Assembly: GCF_009193295.2 (NCBI RefSeq)
Contig: NZ_CP059973.1
Span: 1,364,001-1,428,000 of the forward strand
Direction: 5' to 3'
Length of the DNA stretch: 64,000 nt
Origin: Bacteroides luhongzhouii
GTDB lineage: Bacteria > Bacteroidota > Bacteroidia > Bacteroidales > Bacteroidaceae
Shown: positions 1-6,874 of the stretch, piece by piece
Position numbering within the stretch: position 1 is the stretch's first letter
Layout of the letters: the number at the start of each line of letters is the position of its first letter
Position numbers and translations under genes: made by a program
Notes under the pieces: model-generated
What the model saw: only the letters and a program-made list of their open reading frames with translations
What the model was told of the DNA's origin: nothing
Database searches by the model: none

Positions 1-290
1 TCCTTTATAATAGGTACGGAAAGGCGGATCGCTTCCGGAGTTTCCTCACGCTGTGCTTTATATTGTTCGAAAGCTTCGTGGCGGAAGGTAGGTCCTGCGG
101 GGTCGAAGGCTACTCCTATATGAGTAGGATTCTCTTTTTTCAGCACTTCTTCGAGGGTGTTTACAAACCCCAGTATAGCTGAAGTGTTGAATCCTTTGGA
201 ATTGATTCTTGGGTTCTTAATAAAGGCATAATACGCCCGATATATCAGTGCATAAGCGTCTAAAAGAAATAATTTATTACTTGAATCCAT
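1..290 (-). CDS. polA: DNA polymerase I, N-terminal part (cut by window edge)
   Basis: Only the first 96 or so codons are visible; the gene runs off the left edge. The protein starts MDSSNKLFLLDAYALIYRAY, the beginning of the 5'-3' exonuclease (FEN-like) domain of DNA polymerase I, with the first metal-binding Asp at residue 11. The later stretch around GVAFDPAGPTFRH matches the second part of the metal site and the helical arch of that domain. The full enzyme would remove RNA primers and fill gaps in replication and repair. The ATG at 290 faces the divergent prenyl synthase gene across 88 bases. Whether the 3'-5' exonuclease and polymerase domains are intact cannot be seen. Confidence 0.93.
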   Translation of the reverse strand, partial: MDSSNKLFLLDAYALIYRAYYAFIKNPRINSKGFNTSAILGFVNTLEEVLKKENPTHIGVAFDPAGPTFRHEAFEQYKAQREETPEAIRLSVPIIK

Positions 291-351
291 AGATTTAATT
301 AATTTTTCATGGTAAAAGTACAAAAAAATACGGTATTCAGCGTTTTATTAT

Positions 352-359
352 TACTTTTG
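352..359 (+). promoter_or_regulatory. Bacteroides -7 promoter box upstream of the prenyl synthase gene
   Basis: TACTTTTG matches the Bacteroides -7 consensus TAnnTTTG exactly. It lies 19 bases before the ATG at 379, so the leader would be very short. I see no good TTTG -33 element at the right distance. The call rests on the motif and its position. Confidence 0.5.
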
Positions 360-378
360 TGCTCAAATTGTGTAATTA

Positions 379-1353
379 ATGGACAGCATCTCACTCATCA
401 GAACTCCGATTGAAGCAGAACTGAGAGACTTCAAAGAACTTTTTGATAGTTCTCTCTCCAGTTCAAATGCATTGCTCGATAGTGTCGTATCTCACATACG
501 GCAGAGGAATGGTAAGATGATGCGTCCTATTCTTGTTTTGCTGGTGGCACGTCTTTATGGTGCTATATGTCCTTCCACTCTTCATGCAGCTGTTTCATTG
601 GAGCTCCTTCATACAGCCAGTTTGGTACATGACGACGTCGTGGATGAAAGTACCGAACGTCGTGGACAACTCTCGGTGAATGCTATCTTTAATAATAAAG
701 TAGCCGTGCTGACGGGCGACTATCTGTTGGCAACCAGTCTGGTACATGCCGAACGGACGAACAGTCACCGCATTATTCAATTGGTATCTACTCTTGGGCA
801 GGATCTTGCTGACGGTGAGTTGCTTCAGCTTTCAAATGTAAGCAATCATAGCTTTTCTGAGGAGGTTTACTTTGATGTAATCCGTAAGAAGACTGCCGCT
901 CTTTTTGCCGCCTGTACGAAAGCTGCCGCTTTTTCGGTAGGTGTAGGGGAAGAAGAAGCCGAACGGGCCCGTTTGTTGGGCGAATATATTGGTATCTGCT
1001 TTCAGATAAAGGATGATATTTTCGATTACTTTGATAATAGAGAGATTGGCAAACCGACAGGTAATGATATGCTTGAAGGTAAACTGACATTGCCCGCTTT
1101 GTATGTATTAAATACGGCAAAAAACGATGAGGCGCAAGGATTGGCAATCAAGGTAAAGGAGGGTACGGCTACTCTCGATGAAATTGCCCATTTGATCTCA
1201 TTTATCAAAGAAAACGGGGGTATTGAATATGCCGTTCAGATGATGAATGCCTATAAGCAAAAGGCTTTTGATTTACTGGCTTCTTTGCCGGAATCTGATA
1301 TTTGTGTAGCTCTCCGGGCTTATTTGGATTACGTAGTAGACCGCGAAAAATAA
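379..1353 (+). CDS. polyprenyl diphosphate synthase (trans-isoprenyl transferase)
   Basis: This 324-residue protein has both Asp-rich motifs of trans-prenyl transferases: DDVVDE at 85-90 and DDIFD at 212-216. The GKMMRP motif near residue 45 binds isopentenyl diphosphate. Such enzymes condense isopentenyl diphosphate with an allylic diphosphate using Mg2+, here probably making the long menaquinone side chain, as Bacteroides use menaquinone. The family is IspB/HepT/GerC3-like; chain length cannot be read from sequence by eye, so no symbol is given. The gene is transcribed divergently from polA. Its stop codon directly abuts the stop of the opposing gene at 1354. Confidence 0.92.
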   Translation: MDSISLIRTPIEAELRDFKELFDSSLSSSNALLDSVVSHIRQRNGKMMRPILVLLVARLYGAICPSTLHAAVSLELLHTASLVHDDVVDESTERRGQLSVNAIFNNKVAVLTGDYLLATSLVHAERTNSHRIIQLVSTLGQDLADGELLQLSNVSNHSFSEEVYFDVIRKKTAALFAACTKAAAFSVGVGEEEAERARLLGEYIGICFQIKDDIFDYFDNREIGKPTGNDMLEGKLTLPALYVLNTAKNDEAQGLAIKVKEGTATLDEIAHLISFIKENGGIEYAVQMMNAYKQKAFDLLASLPESDICVALRAYLDYVVDREK

Positions 1354-2034
1354 TTACTTACGGTACTTGCCCAAAAGTGAATAACACAACAGCAACCGGT
1401 CCCAATCTTCTATTTTTCCCGATTTCATCGCTTTTCCTAAAAGGAAGCTCTTGTCTATTTCTTCAGCTGTATGAAGATCCAGGGAACATAATTGGGCTGC
1501 TTGTCCTATGTACTTCCAAGCTTGTTCCTTGCTGATATGCCCGCATGTTTGGGAGGCGCGTGCCAAGCTGACAAGCAATCCCATGTCCCATCCGATGATC
1601 CCTTTTTCTAAGTCATTTATCCATATAATCGGATCCCTTCTTTCCTCTGTATATTTCACGAATTTGTATAGATTCTTTCCTTGCCGGATGAAGCGTTCTA
1701 CTCCGAAAAAACGCTTTTGGATGATGCTTTCGAACTCGTTGATGTTCTCTGTGGAGAGTAAGTAGGGGAGCATAATCTGGTAGGAGACCCTGTCTCCTTC
1801 GTTAATCAGGAACTGGAATAATCCGGTGACGGACTCGGTGTCGGTGCAGTGGAACTCTTCTGTCAGTAGTCTGGATAGTTTCTGCGGATGAACTCCGGTT
1901 TCCATGGAGTTGAGATAGAAGCCTTGCAGTCCGGCCTCCATATACCCGATGCGTAGCCCCTTCTTTTTCTCTGTTCCGAGGATAAGGTTCCGAGGGTTGT
2001 GATTGAATCGTAAGGTTCTCGTGTAAGCGTCCAT
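1354..2034 (-). CDS. DUF1266-like protein of unknown function
   Basis: The C-terminal half carries a GWDMGLLVSLAR block followed by a KEQAWKYIGQAAQL block and a SFLLGKAM block, the order of conserved segments in DUF1266 proteins. Their function is unknown. I place the start at the ATG at 2034 (MDAYTRTLRF, 226 residues), not the upstream in-frame ATG at 2058. A GGAGG ribosome-binding site (2043-2047 on the plus strand) sits at ideal distance from 2034 and would otherwise lie inside the coding region. There is no signal peptide or membrane segment. The gene stands alone, converging on the prenyl synthase, with a strong hairpin in its leader. Confidence 0.72.
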   Translation of the reverse strand: MDAYTRTLRFNHNPRNLILGTEKKKGLRIGYMEAGLQGFYLNSMETGVHPQKLSRLLTEEFHCTDTESVTGLFQFLINEGDRVSYQIMLPYLLSTENINEFESIIQKRFFGVERFIRQGKNLYKFVKYTEERRDPIIWINDLEKGIIGWDMGLLVSLARASQTCGHISKEQAWKYIGQAAQLCSLDLHTAEEIDKSFLLGKAMKSGKIEDWDRLLLCYSLLGKYRK

Positions 2035-2062
2035 CCTTGATACCTCCATAAAGTTCATGAAA

Positions 2063-2139
2063 AGCGTGAGAACTGTTGCTATGTATTGTCCTGAGGCTTC
2101 GGCAAGCCGTTATGAGTACACAAGCAACAGTCCCACGCT
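2063..2139 (-). promoter_or_regulatory. long leader hairpin upstream of the DUF1266-like gene
   Basis: The outer arms are AGCGTGGGACTGTTGCT and AGCAACAGTTCTCACGCT (minus strand), a stem of about 17 pairs with one bulge and one mismatch. The apical part holds a second small stem, GGCTT-GCCG-AAGCC. The 3' foot of the stem lies about 16 bases before the GGAGG of the downstream gene, so the structure would be part of the 5' leader. It has only a short T run after it. I do not recognise a riboswitch family. Confidence 0.6.
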
Positions 2140-2350
2140 CCATTCGATATATAACAGAATTATATACATGAAGGTGCGTGAGACCCGTTTGCTTATTACC
2201 ATTCATAACTTTGAATTTTGCCGAATTCCAGGAACTGGTAATAAATGAAACGTTCTCTAATATAACTAATTAGCTATATTTTCATCGCTAAACCTTTTAC
2301 AAAGATAATTATTTTTCCGGATTGTTCAGTAACTATCTTTAGATTTTCTT
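2140..2350. other. gene-free spacer between the leader hairpin and the deoC terminator
   Basis: This AT-rich stretch lies upstream of the DUF1266-like gene and presumably holds its promoter. Short ORFs here have no ribosome-binding site and no recognisable product. TAACTTTG on the plus strand near 2206 resembles a -7 box, but no gene follows it. Confidence 0.4.
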
Positions 2351-2399
2351 AAATAAAAAATACCGCGTCGATTCCCGTATATACGGGAGTCGCGCGGTA
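2351..2399 (-). terminator. rho-independent terminator of the deoC operon
   Basis: The hairpin at 2361-2399 has arms TACCGCG/CGCGGTA outside and TCCCGTATATACGGGA inside. Read on the minus strand it is followed by a T-rich tract (TATTTTTTATTT). It lies just past the deoC stop codon and closes the leftward cluster that begins at mnmG or dtd. Confidence 0.85.
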
Positions 2400-2433
2400 A
2401 GGCGTATTTGATTGCTAATGTAGCCTTTAACTT

Positions 2434-3336
2434 TTAGAAGAACTTGATTTCTTCACCTTTGATGTCCGATAGTAGGAGGTTGGCCAAACGGCTGGTTCCC
2501 AGGCGGAACAGTTGGTTGTCAAGCCATTCTTCACCTAATAGTTCTTTTACAATAGTATAGTAAATAATTGCATCATTAACAGTGTTGATTCCACCTGCCG
2601 GTTTGAATCCAATCTTGTTTCCTGTCTTCTGGTAGTATTCTTTGATAGCTTCACACATCACATAAGCGGCTTCCGGCGTGGCGGCAGGCTGCTGCTTTCC
2701 GGTAGATGTCTTGATGAAATCTGCGCCCGAATACATGGATAGGATAGAGGCTTTCTTGATGTTGGAAGCACTCTTTAATGCGCCTGTTTCGAGGATTACT
2801 TTGAGGTGTCGTTCCTTGCAAACTTCTTTTAGTTCCTGTATTTCTTCACACATTCCTTCGTAGTCTCCGCTAAGGAATTTGCCGATGGAAATCACAATGT
2901 CTATTTCATCTGCGCCGTCTGCAATAGCCAGTGCGGTTTCTGCTACTTTCACTTCAATGAATGTCTGTGAAGAGGGGAAACCTCCTGATACACAGGCAAT
3001 ATTGACTCCGTCTACCTCCAGCGTATTTTTTACGACGGCTGCAAAGTTGGGGTATACACAGATGGCAGCTACGTTTTTCAGATCAGGATATTCATCGTCA
3101 AACTGATTGACTTTTTCGGTAAAGTGCATCACGCTTTCATCGCTGTCCGTACTGTTCAGTGTGGTCAGATCAATGCAGTTGAACAGGAATTTCTTAACGT
3201 CTTCCGTGTTGTTTTCCGGCACTTTTTTCTCAATCAATTCAGCTACGCGAGCTTGAATATCTGCATCGCTCAGATTGGTATTATACTTTGCCAATGCGGC
3301 CTTGTACTTGTTGGGCTGTGAGTTATTCTCTTCCAT
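2434..3336 (-). CDS. deoC: deoxyribose-phosphate aldolase
   Basis: The 300-residue class I aldolase cleaves 2-deoxyribose 5-phosphate to glyceraldehyde 3-phosphate and acetaldehyde in deoxynucleoside breakdown. The Schiff-base Lys is in DFIKTSTGK (Lys209). The second active-site Lys is in GFKPAGGI (Lys245), and the acidic partner is in DEIDIVIS (Asp146). It is about 40 residues longer than the E. coli enzyme because of an N-terminal extension. The start overlaps the end of the MazG-like gene by 14 bases, so the two are co-transcribed and probably translationally coupled. A strong terminator follows. Confidence 0.95.
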   Translation of the reverse strand: MEENNSQPNKYKAALAKYNTNLSDADIQARVAELIEKKVPENNTEDVKKFLFNCIDLTTLNSTDSDESVMHFTEKVNQFDDEYPDLKNVAAICVYPNFAAVVKNTLEVDGVNIACVSGGFPSSQTFIEVKVAETALAIADGADEIDIVISIGKFLSGDYEGMCEEIQELKEVCKERHLKVILETGALKSASNIKKASILSMYSGADFIKTSTGKQQPAATPEAAYVMCEAIKEYYQKTGNKIGFKPAGGINTVNDAIIYYTIVKELLGEEWLDNQLFRLGTSRLANLLLSDIKGEEIKFF

Positions 3337-3661
3337 GATCTTTCAGTTTTGGATTGTTGATATGTCTTTTATTATCTCGTTTTGTTTTTTTCTCCATGCT
3401 TTTCCGGAAAGCGTCAGTGATGTCTACTCCCGTCTGGTTGGCGATGCAGAGAAGCACCCATAAGACGTCTGCTATCTCTTCATCTATATTGTCTTTTTCT
3501 CCTTCCTTGAAGGATTGATCGCCATATTTGCGGGCCATGACACGGGCCAGTTCTCCTACTTCTTCCGTCAGGACCGCCATATTGGTCAACTCGCTGAAGT
3601 AACGGACACCGTATGTTTTCACCCACTGGTCCACTTGTTTCTGTGCTTCTTCCAGAGTCAT
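3323..3661 (-). CDS. MazG-like nucleotide pyrophosphohydrolase
   Basis: This 112-residue protein is a single all-alpha MazG/dUTPase-like domain. It has the Mg2+-binding pattern EEVGELARV near residue 31 and NIDEEIADVLWVL about 30 residues later. Such small enzymes hydrolyse noncanonical or surplus nucleoside triphosphates to monophosphates; the substrate here is unknown. It sits between dtd (32-base gap upstream) and deoC (14-base overlap downstream), which fits a nucleotide and translation quality-control cluster. Confidence 0.87.
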   Translation of the reverse strand: MTLEEAQKQVDQWVKTYGVRYFSELTNMAVLTEEVGELARVMARKYGDQSFKEGEKDNIDEEIADVLWVLLCIANQTGVDITDAFRKSMEKKTKRDNKRHINNPKLKDHGRE

Positions 3662-3693
3662 TTTTTTATTGATTAATGATTAGTATAGAATAT

Positions 3694-4146
3694 CTATTCC
3701 TTGTTTTTGGTATCCATGCATATAGTAACAGGACCGTCGTTTAAAAGTTCAACTTTCATGTCTGCTCCAAAGGTTCCTGTGCCTATTTCTTTTCCCAGTG
3801 CGTCGCTTAAATCTTTGCAGAATTGCTCGTAGAGTGGGATAGAGACATCCGGTTTGGCGGCTTTGATATAAGAGGGGCGATTTCCCTTTTTGGTAGAAGC
3901 GTGTAGAGTGAATTGGCTGATAACTAAAATCTCGCCTCCATCTTCTAGAATAGACTTGTTCATCACCCCATTTTCATCGTCGAAGATACGTAGATTCACT
4001 ATCTTTTTGCAGAGCCAGTCGATGTCTTCCTGTCCGTCTGCTTCTTCGATGCCAACTAATATCAGCATCCCTTTTCCGATGGACGATTTGCAGTGTCCTT
4101 CGATTGTTACTGATGCATGGCTTACTCGTTGTATAACTATTCGCAT
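3694..4146 (-). CDS. dtd: D-aminoacyl-tRNA deacylase
   Basis: The 150-residue protein begins MRIVIQRVSHASVTI, the standard start of the DTD family. It carries the conserved SQFTLHASTKKGNRPS block and the cross-subunit GPVT motif near the C-terminus (DGPVTICMDT). The dimeric enzyme removes D-amino acids, and glycine from mischarged tRNA-Ala. Length is normal. It is the first of three tightly spaced leftward genes (dtd-mazG-deoC) after a 236-base gap from uvrC. Confidence 0.95.
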   Translation of the reverse strand: MRIVIQRVSHASVTIEGHCKSSIGKGMLILVGIEEADGQEDIDWLCKKIVNLRIFDDENGVMNKSILEDGGEILVISQFTLHASTKKGNRPSYIKAAKPDVSIPLYEQFCKDLSDALGKEIGTGTFGADMKVELLNDGPVTICMDTKNKE

Positions 4147-4268
4147 TGTTATTTATTCTATTTCGTGGTTAGGAAAGGCAAATTTACAAAATTCGGAAGA
4201 GAAAACGGTGTATTGGCGGGAAAATATTATAGGGTTTTGCCGAAGGCTTTAATGGTTTATTGTTTAGG

Positions 4269-4328
4269 CGCAGATTACATGGATAACGCGGTTTGGTAAT
4301 TTAACCGTGAAATCCGTGTAATCTGTGT
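4269..4328. repeat. intergenic inverted repeat between uvrC and dtd
   Basis: Two imperfect arms, CGCAGATTACATGGAT and ATCCGTGTAATCTGTG, face each other across about 28 bases that include GCGGTT/AACCGT. A further partial direct copy (GTAATCCGTG) follows at 4327-4336. Elements with this GATTACACGGAT core look like the dispersed intergenic repeats of Bacteroides genomes. It lies downstream of the uvrC stop and could act as an RNA-processing or termination hairpin. Confidence 0.55.
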
Positions 4329-4382
4329 AATCCGTGCCTGAAATGATAGAAAGATAACTCGCTCCACTCCGCCGGCTTCTTA

Positions 4383-6224
4383 TTAATCTTCTGATGATTC
4401 GTTGCTTAATCCCGTTTTTACAGTCTTAGCTTTCGCTTCTCCGATGATAGCGGCAATCTCCTCAAAAGAGGCTTCTTTTATTCGTTTTACGCTCTTAAAC
4501 TCTTTCAAAAGTGCTGTTTTTGTCTTTTCACCGATCCCTTTGATAGTATCCAGTGCGGACGCAACTTGTCGTTTGCTGCGTTTGTCGCGATGAAAACTGA
4601 TGGCAAAACGGTGAACTTCGTCCTGAATCTGTGTCAGCAGACGGAATAGTGGGCTTTGTTGTTTGATACCAATAGTCTGCGGAGGAAATCCAAAAAGCAG
4701 TTCCGATGTGCGGTGGCGGTTATCCTTTGCTAGTCCGGCAATAGGGATGGTCAGATTCAGCTCGTCTTCAATGACTTCTCTAACGACCTCCATTTGGCCT
4801 TTTCCACCATCGGTGATAATCAGGTCGGGTAGAGGGGAATTCTCTTCGATAGCGCGTTGATAACGCCTTCTGACAACCTCTTTCATGGAAGCATAGTCAT
4901 CAGGCCCTACAACCGTCTTTATATTGTATTTCCGGTAATCTTTCTTTGATGGCTTGGCCTTTTTAAATACAACACAGGCTGCCACGGCGTCAGAACCTTG
5001 TATATTGGAGTTGTCAAAACACTCGATTTGCAGTGGTGGCCTTTCCAAATGTAACTCTTGCTGAATTTCTTTCATTAAACGCATGTTTCTTTGTTCCGGA
5101 TTCAGCTTTTCTGCCTGTTTCAGGCGGTCGGCCTTGTACTGTTTCACGTTTAGAACCGAAAGATCCAGCAATTTCTTCTTATCTCCCCGCTGTGGAATGG
5201 TAAATACGACATTGTTTAACTCCAAATCGAGTTCAAAAGGCACTATAATCTCTCTGGACTGGCTTTTATAGCGTTCCCTCATTTCGATAATACCAAGCGT
5301 CAAAAGCTCCTCTTTTGATTCATTCAGCTTCTTTTTATATTCGAATGTGAAGGCCTGATTGATGGCGCCGTTTGTAATGTGCAGATAATTGATGAAAGCA
5401 GAATTCGACTCGTCTTCTTCGATTGAAAATACATCGATATTGTGCAATACAGCGCTTACTACCTCTGATTTGGAGCGGTAGTTCTCTATTAGAAGATATT
5501 TCTCTTTCACCTTCTGTGCCTCTTCAAACTTCATTTCGGCTGCCAACGTCTGCATCTTTTCCAGCAGCATACGACTGATGTCTTGTGTATTCCCTTTCAG
5601 GATTTCCTTGATTTCATCTATGTTTTTGAGATATTCTTCCTGTGATTGCAATCCGATGCATGGCCCGGCGCAGTTTTTTATATGATATTCCAGGCATACA
5701 TTAAATTTGCCCGCCCGTATGTTTTCCGGACTTAGGTTTAAATTGCAAGTGCGCAAGGGATATAAATGCTTTATCAGGTCCAGCACCGCATACATCGATG
5801 GAATGTGGCTGTACGGGCCATAATAAGAAGAACCGTTTCTGATAACCTTCCTTGTTTTGAAGATTCTCGGGAAGTACTCATTCTGCACGCAGATAGAAGG
5901 GTAGGTCTTGTCGTCCTTTAATAGAACGTTGTAGCGTGGTTTATATTTCTTTATCAGATTATTCTCCAGCAATAGCGCATCTTCTTCCGTATTGACAACG
6001 ATATAGCGGATGTCAGCGATTTTACTGACTAGTACTCGTGTCTTTCCCGGCTGATGCTCTTTGCTGAAATAAGAATAGACTCTTTTCTTTAGATTTTTAG
6101 CCTTTCCAACGTATATAATCGTCCCTTCCGTATTTAGATATTGGTAAATACCCGGTTTCTCGGGAAGGTTGGCTACAATTCCTTTCAAATATTCATTGGT
6201 TCTGCTTTCCGGTTCTGCATTCAT
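4383..6224 (-). CDS. uvrC: excinuclease ABC subunit C
   Basis: The 613-residue protein has the full UvrC architecture. The N-terminal GIY-YIG nuclease domain (PGIYQYLN, then IIYVGKAKNLKKR, about residues 22-50) makes the 3' incision. A UVR helix pair lies around FEEAQKVKEKYLLIE. The RNase H-like nuclease domain with CFDNSN makes the 5' incision, and tandem helix-hairpin-helix motifs follow (IKGIGEKTKTALL). It acts with UvrA and UvrB in nucleotide excision repair. The gene lies 69 bases after apt in the same direction. Confidence 0.96.
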   Translation of the reverse strand: MNAEPESRTNEYLKGIVANLPEKPGIYQYLNTEGTIIYVGKAKNLKKRVYSYFSKEHQPGKTRVLVSKIADIRYIVVNTEEDALLLENNLIKKYKPRYNVLLKDDKTYPSICVQNEYFPRIFKTRKVIRNGSSYYGPYSHIPSMYAVLDLIKHLYPLRTCNLNLSPENIRAGKFNVCLEYHIKNCAGPCIGLQSQEEYLKNIDEIKEILKGNTQDISRMLLEKMQTLAAEMKFEEAQKVKEKYLLIENYRSKSEVVSAVLHNIDVFSIEEDESNSAFINYLHITNGAINQAFTFEYKKKLNESKEELLTLGIIEMRERYKSQSREIIVPFELDLELNNVVFTIPQRGDKKKLLDLSVLNVKQYKADRLKQAEKLNPEQRNMRLMKEIQQELHLERPPLQIECFDNSNIQGSDAVAACVVFKKAKPSKKDYRKYNIKTVVGPDDYASMKEVVRRRYQRAIEENSPLPDLIITDGGKGQMEVVREVIEDELNLTIPIAGLAKDNRHRTSELLFGFPPQTIGIKQQSPLFRLLTQIQDEVHRFAISFHRDKRSKRQVASALDTIKGIGEKTKTALLKEFKSVKRIKEASFEEIAAIIGEAKAKTVKTGLSNESSED

Positions 6225-6293
6225 AATTGTTGGGTATGAGAGATCGCTAGCTGCTTACTTTTGACACATTCTCTGCAAATAGACGCAAATCCT

Positions 6294-6824
6294 TTATAAA
6301 GTCAATACCGATTCTACTTCTACGTCGTCTCCGAACATTGATTTTCCATTCAAATCTTTCAGCTCAATGATGAAGTTTACATATACCTTTTTAGGCTTTA
6401 GTCTTTTCACCAATTCGCAAGCCGCTTTCATCGTGCCTCCTGTTGCCAGCAAATCATCGTGTAATAGAATTACGTCATTCTCATCCAGTGCGTCTTTGTG
6501 AATTTGCACGGTGTCTTTTCCGTATTCCTTGTCATAGCTTTCTTCAATCGTTTCTGCCGGTAGCTTGCCGGGCTTGCGGATAGGAATGAAACCTGCGTTC
6601 AGGCGGGTGGCTAAAATCGGTCCCATGATGAAGCCTCTTGATTCTATTCCTACTACTTTGGTGATCCCTTTGTCCTTATACATATCAAACATGATGTTTG
6701 ATAATTCCTGCAAGCACCAAGGGTCTTTGAATAGAGTGGTGACGTCGTAGAACAGGATTCCGGGAATCGGAAAATCGGGTATTTCCCGAATGCTTTTGAT
6801 TAGTGTTTCTTTGCTCATAATCAT
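6294..6824 (-). CDS. apt: adenine phosphoribosyltransferase
   Basis: This purine salvage enzyme makes AMP from adenine and PRPP. The PRPP-binding loop VILLHDDLLATGGT is at residues 118-131, and the N-terminal part (IREIPDFPIPGILFYDVTTL) is typical of Apt. Length (176) is normal. The reading frame allows ATG at 6824 or, two codons later, at 6818 (MSKETL); the second agrees better with family N-termini, but the choice is open. It lies between mnmG and uvrC, with a parS-like site in the gap before it. Confidence 0.94.
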   Translation of the reverse strand: MIMSKETLIKSIREIPDFPIPGILFYDVTTLFKDPWCLQELSNIMFDMYKDKGITKVVGIESRGFIMGPILATRLNAGFIPIRKPGKLPAETIEESYDKEYGKDTVQIHKDALDENDVILLHDDLLATGGTMKAACELVKRLKPKKVYVNFIIELKDLNGKSMFGDDVEVESVLTL

Positions 6825-6851
6825 TGAATTATATCGTTTCTTTAAATGTTT

Positions 6852-6867
6852 TGTTTCACGTGAAACG
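6852..6867. other. parS-like centromere site
   Basis: TGTTTCACGTGAAACG matches the chromosomal parS consensus TGTTTCACGTGAAACA at 15 of 16 positions, including the full 14-base palindrome GTTTCACGTGAAAC. It lies in the 50-base gap between the mnmG stop and apt. This is a predicted binding site for ParB/Spo0J. Confidence 0.75.
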
Positions 6868-6874
6868 TTGCCGC

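Noticed and set aside
2063..2139. tRNA-like fold
   Set aside because: The length (77) and paired ends suggest a tRNA, but the outer stem is 17 pairs, with no D or T arm, no TTCGA-type loop and no acceptor layout.
1802..2206. 134-codon minus-strand frame overlapping the DUF1266-like gene
   Set aside because: It is out of frame with the gene that has the GGAGG site, and it crosses the leader hairpin.
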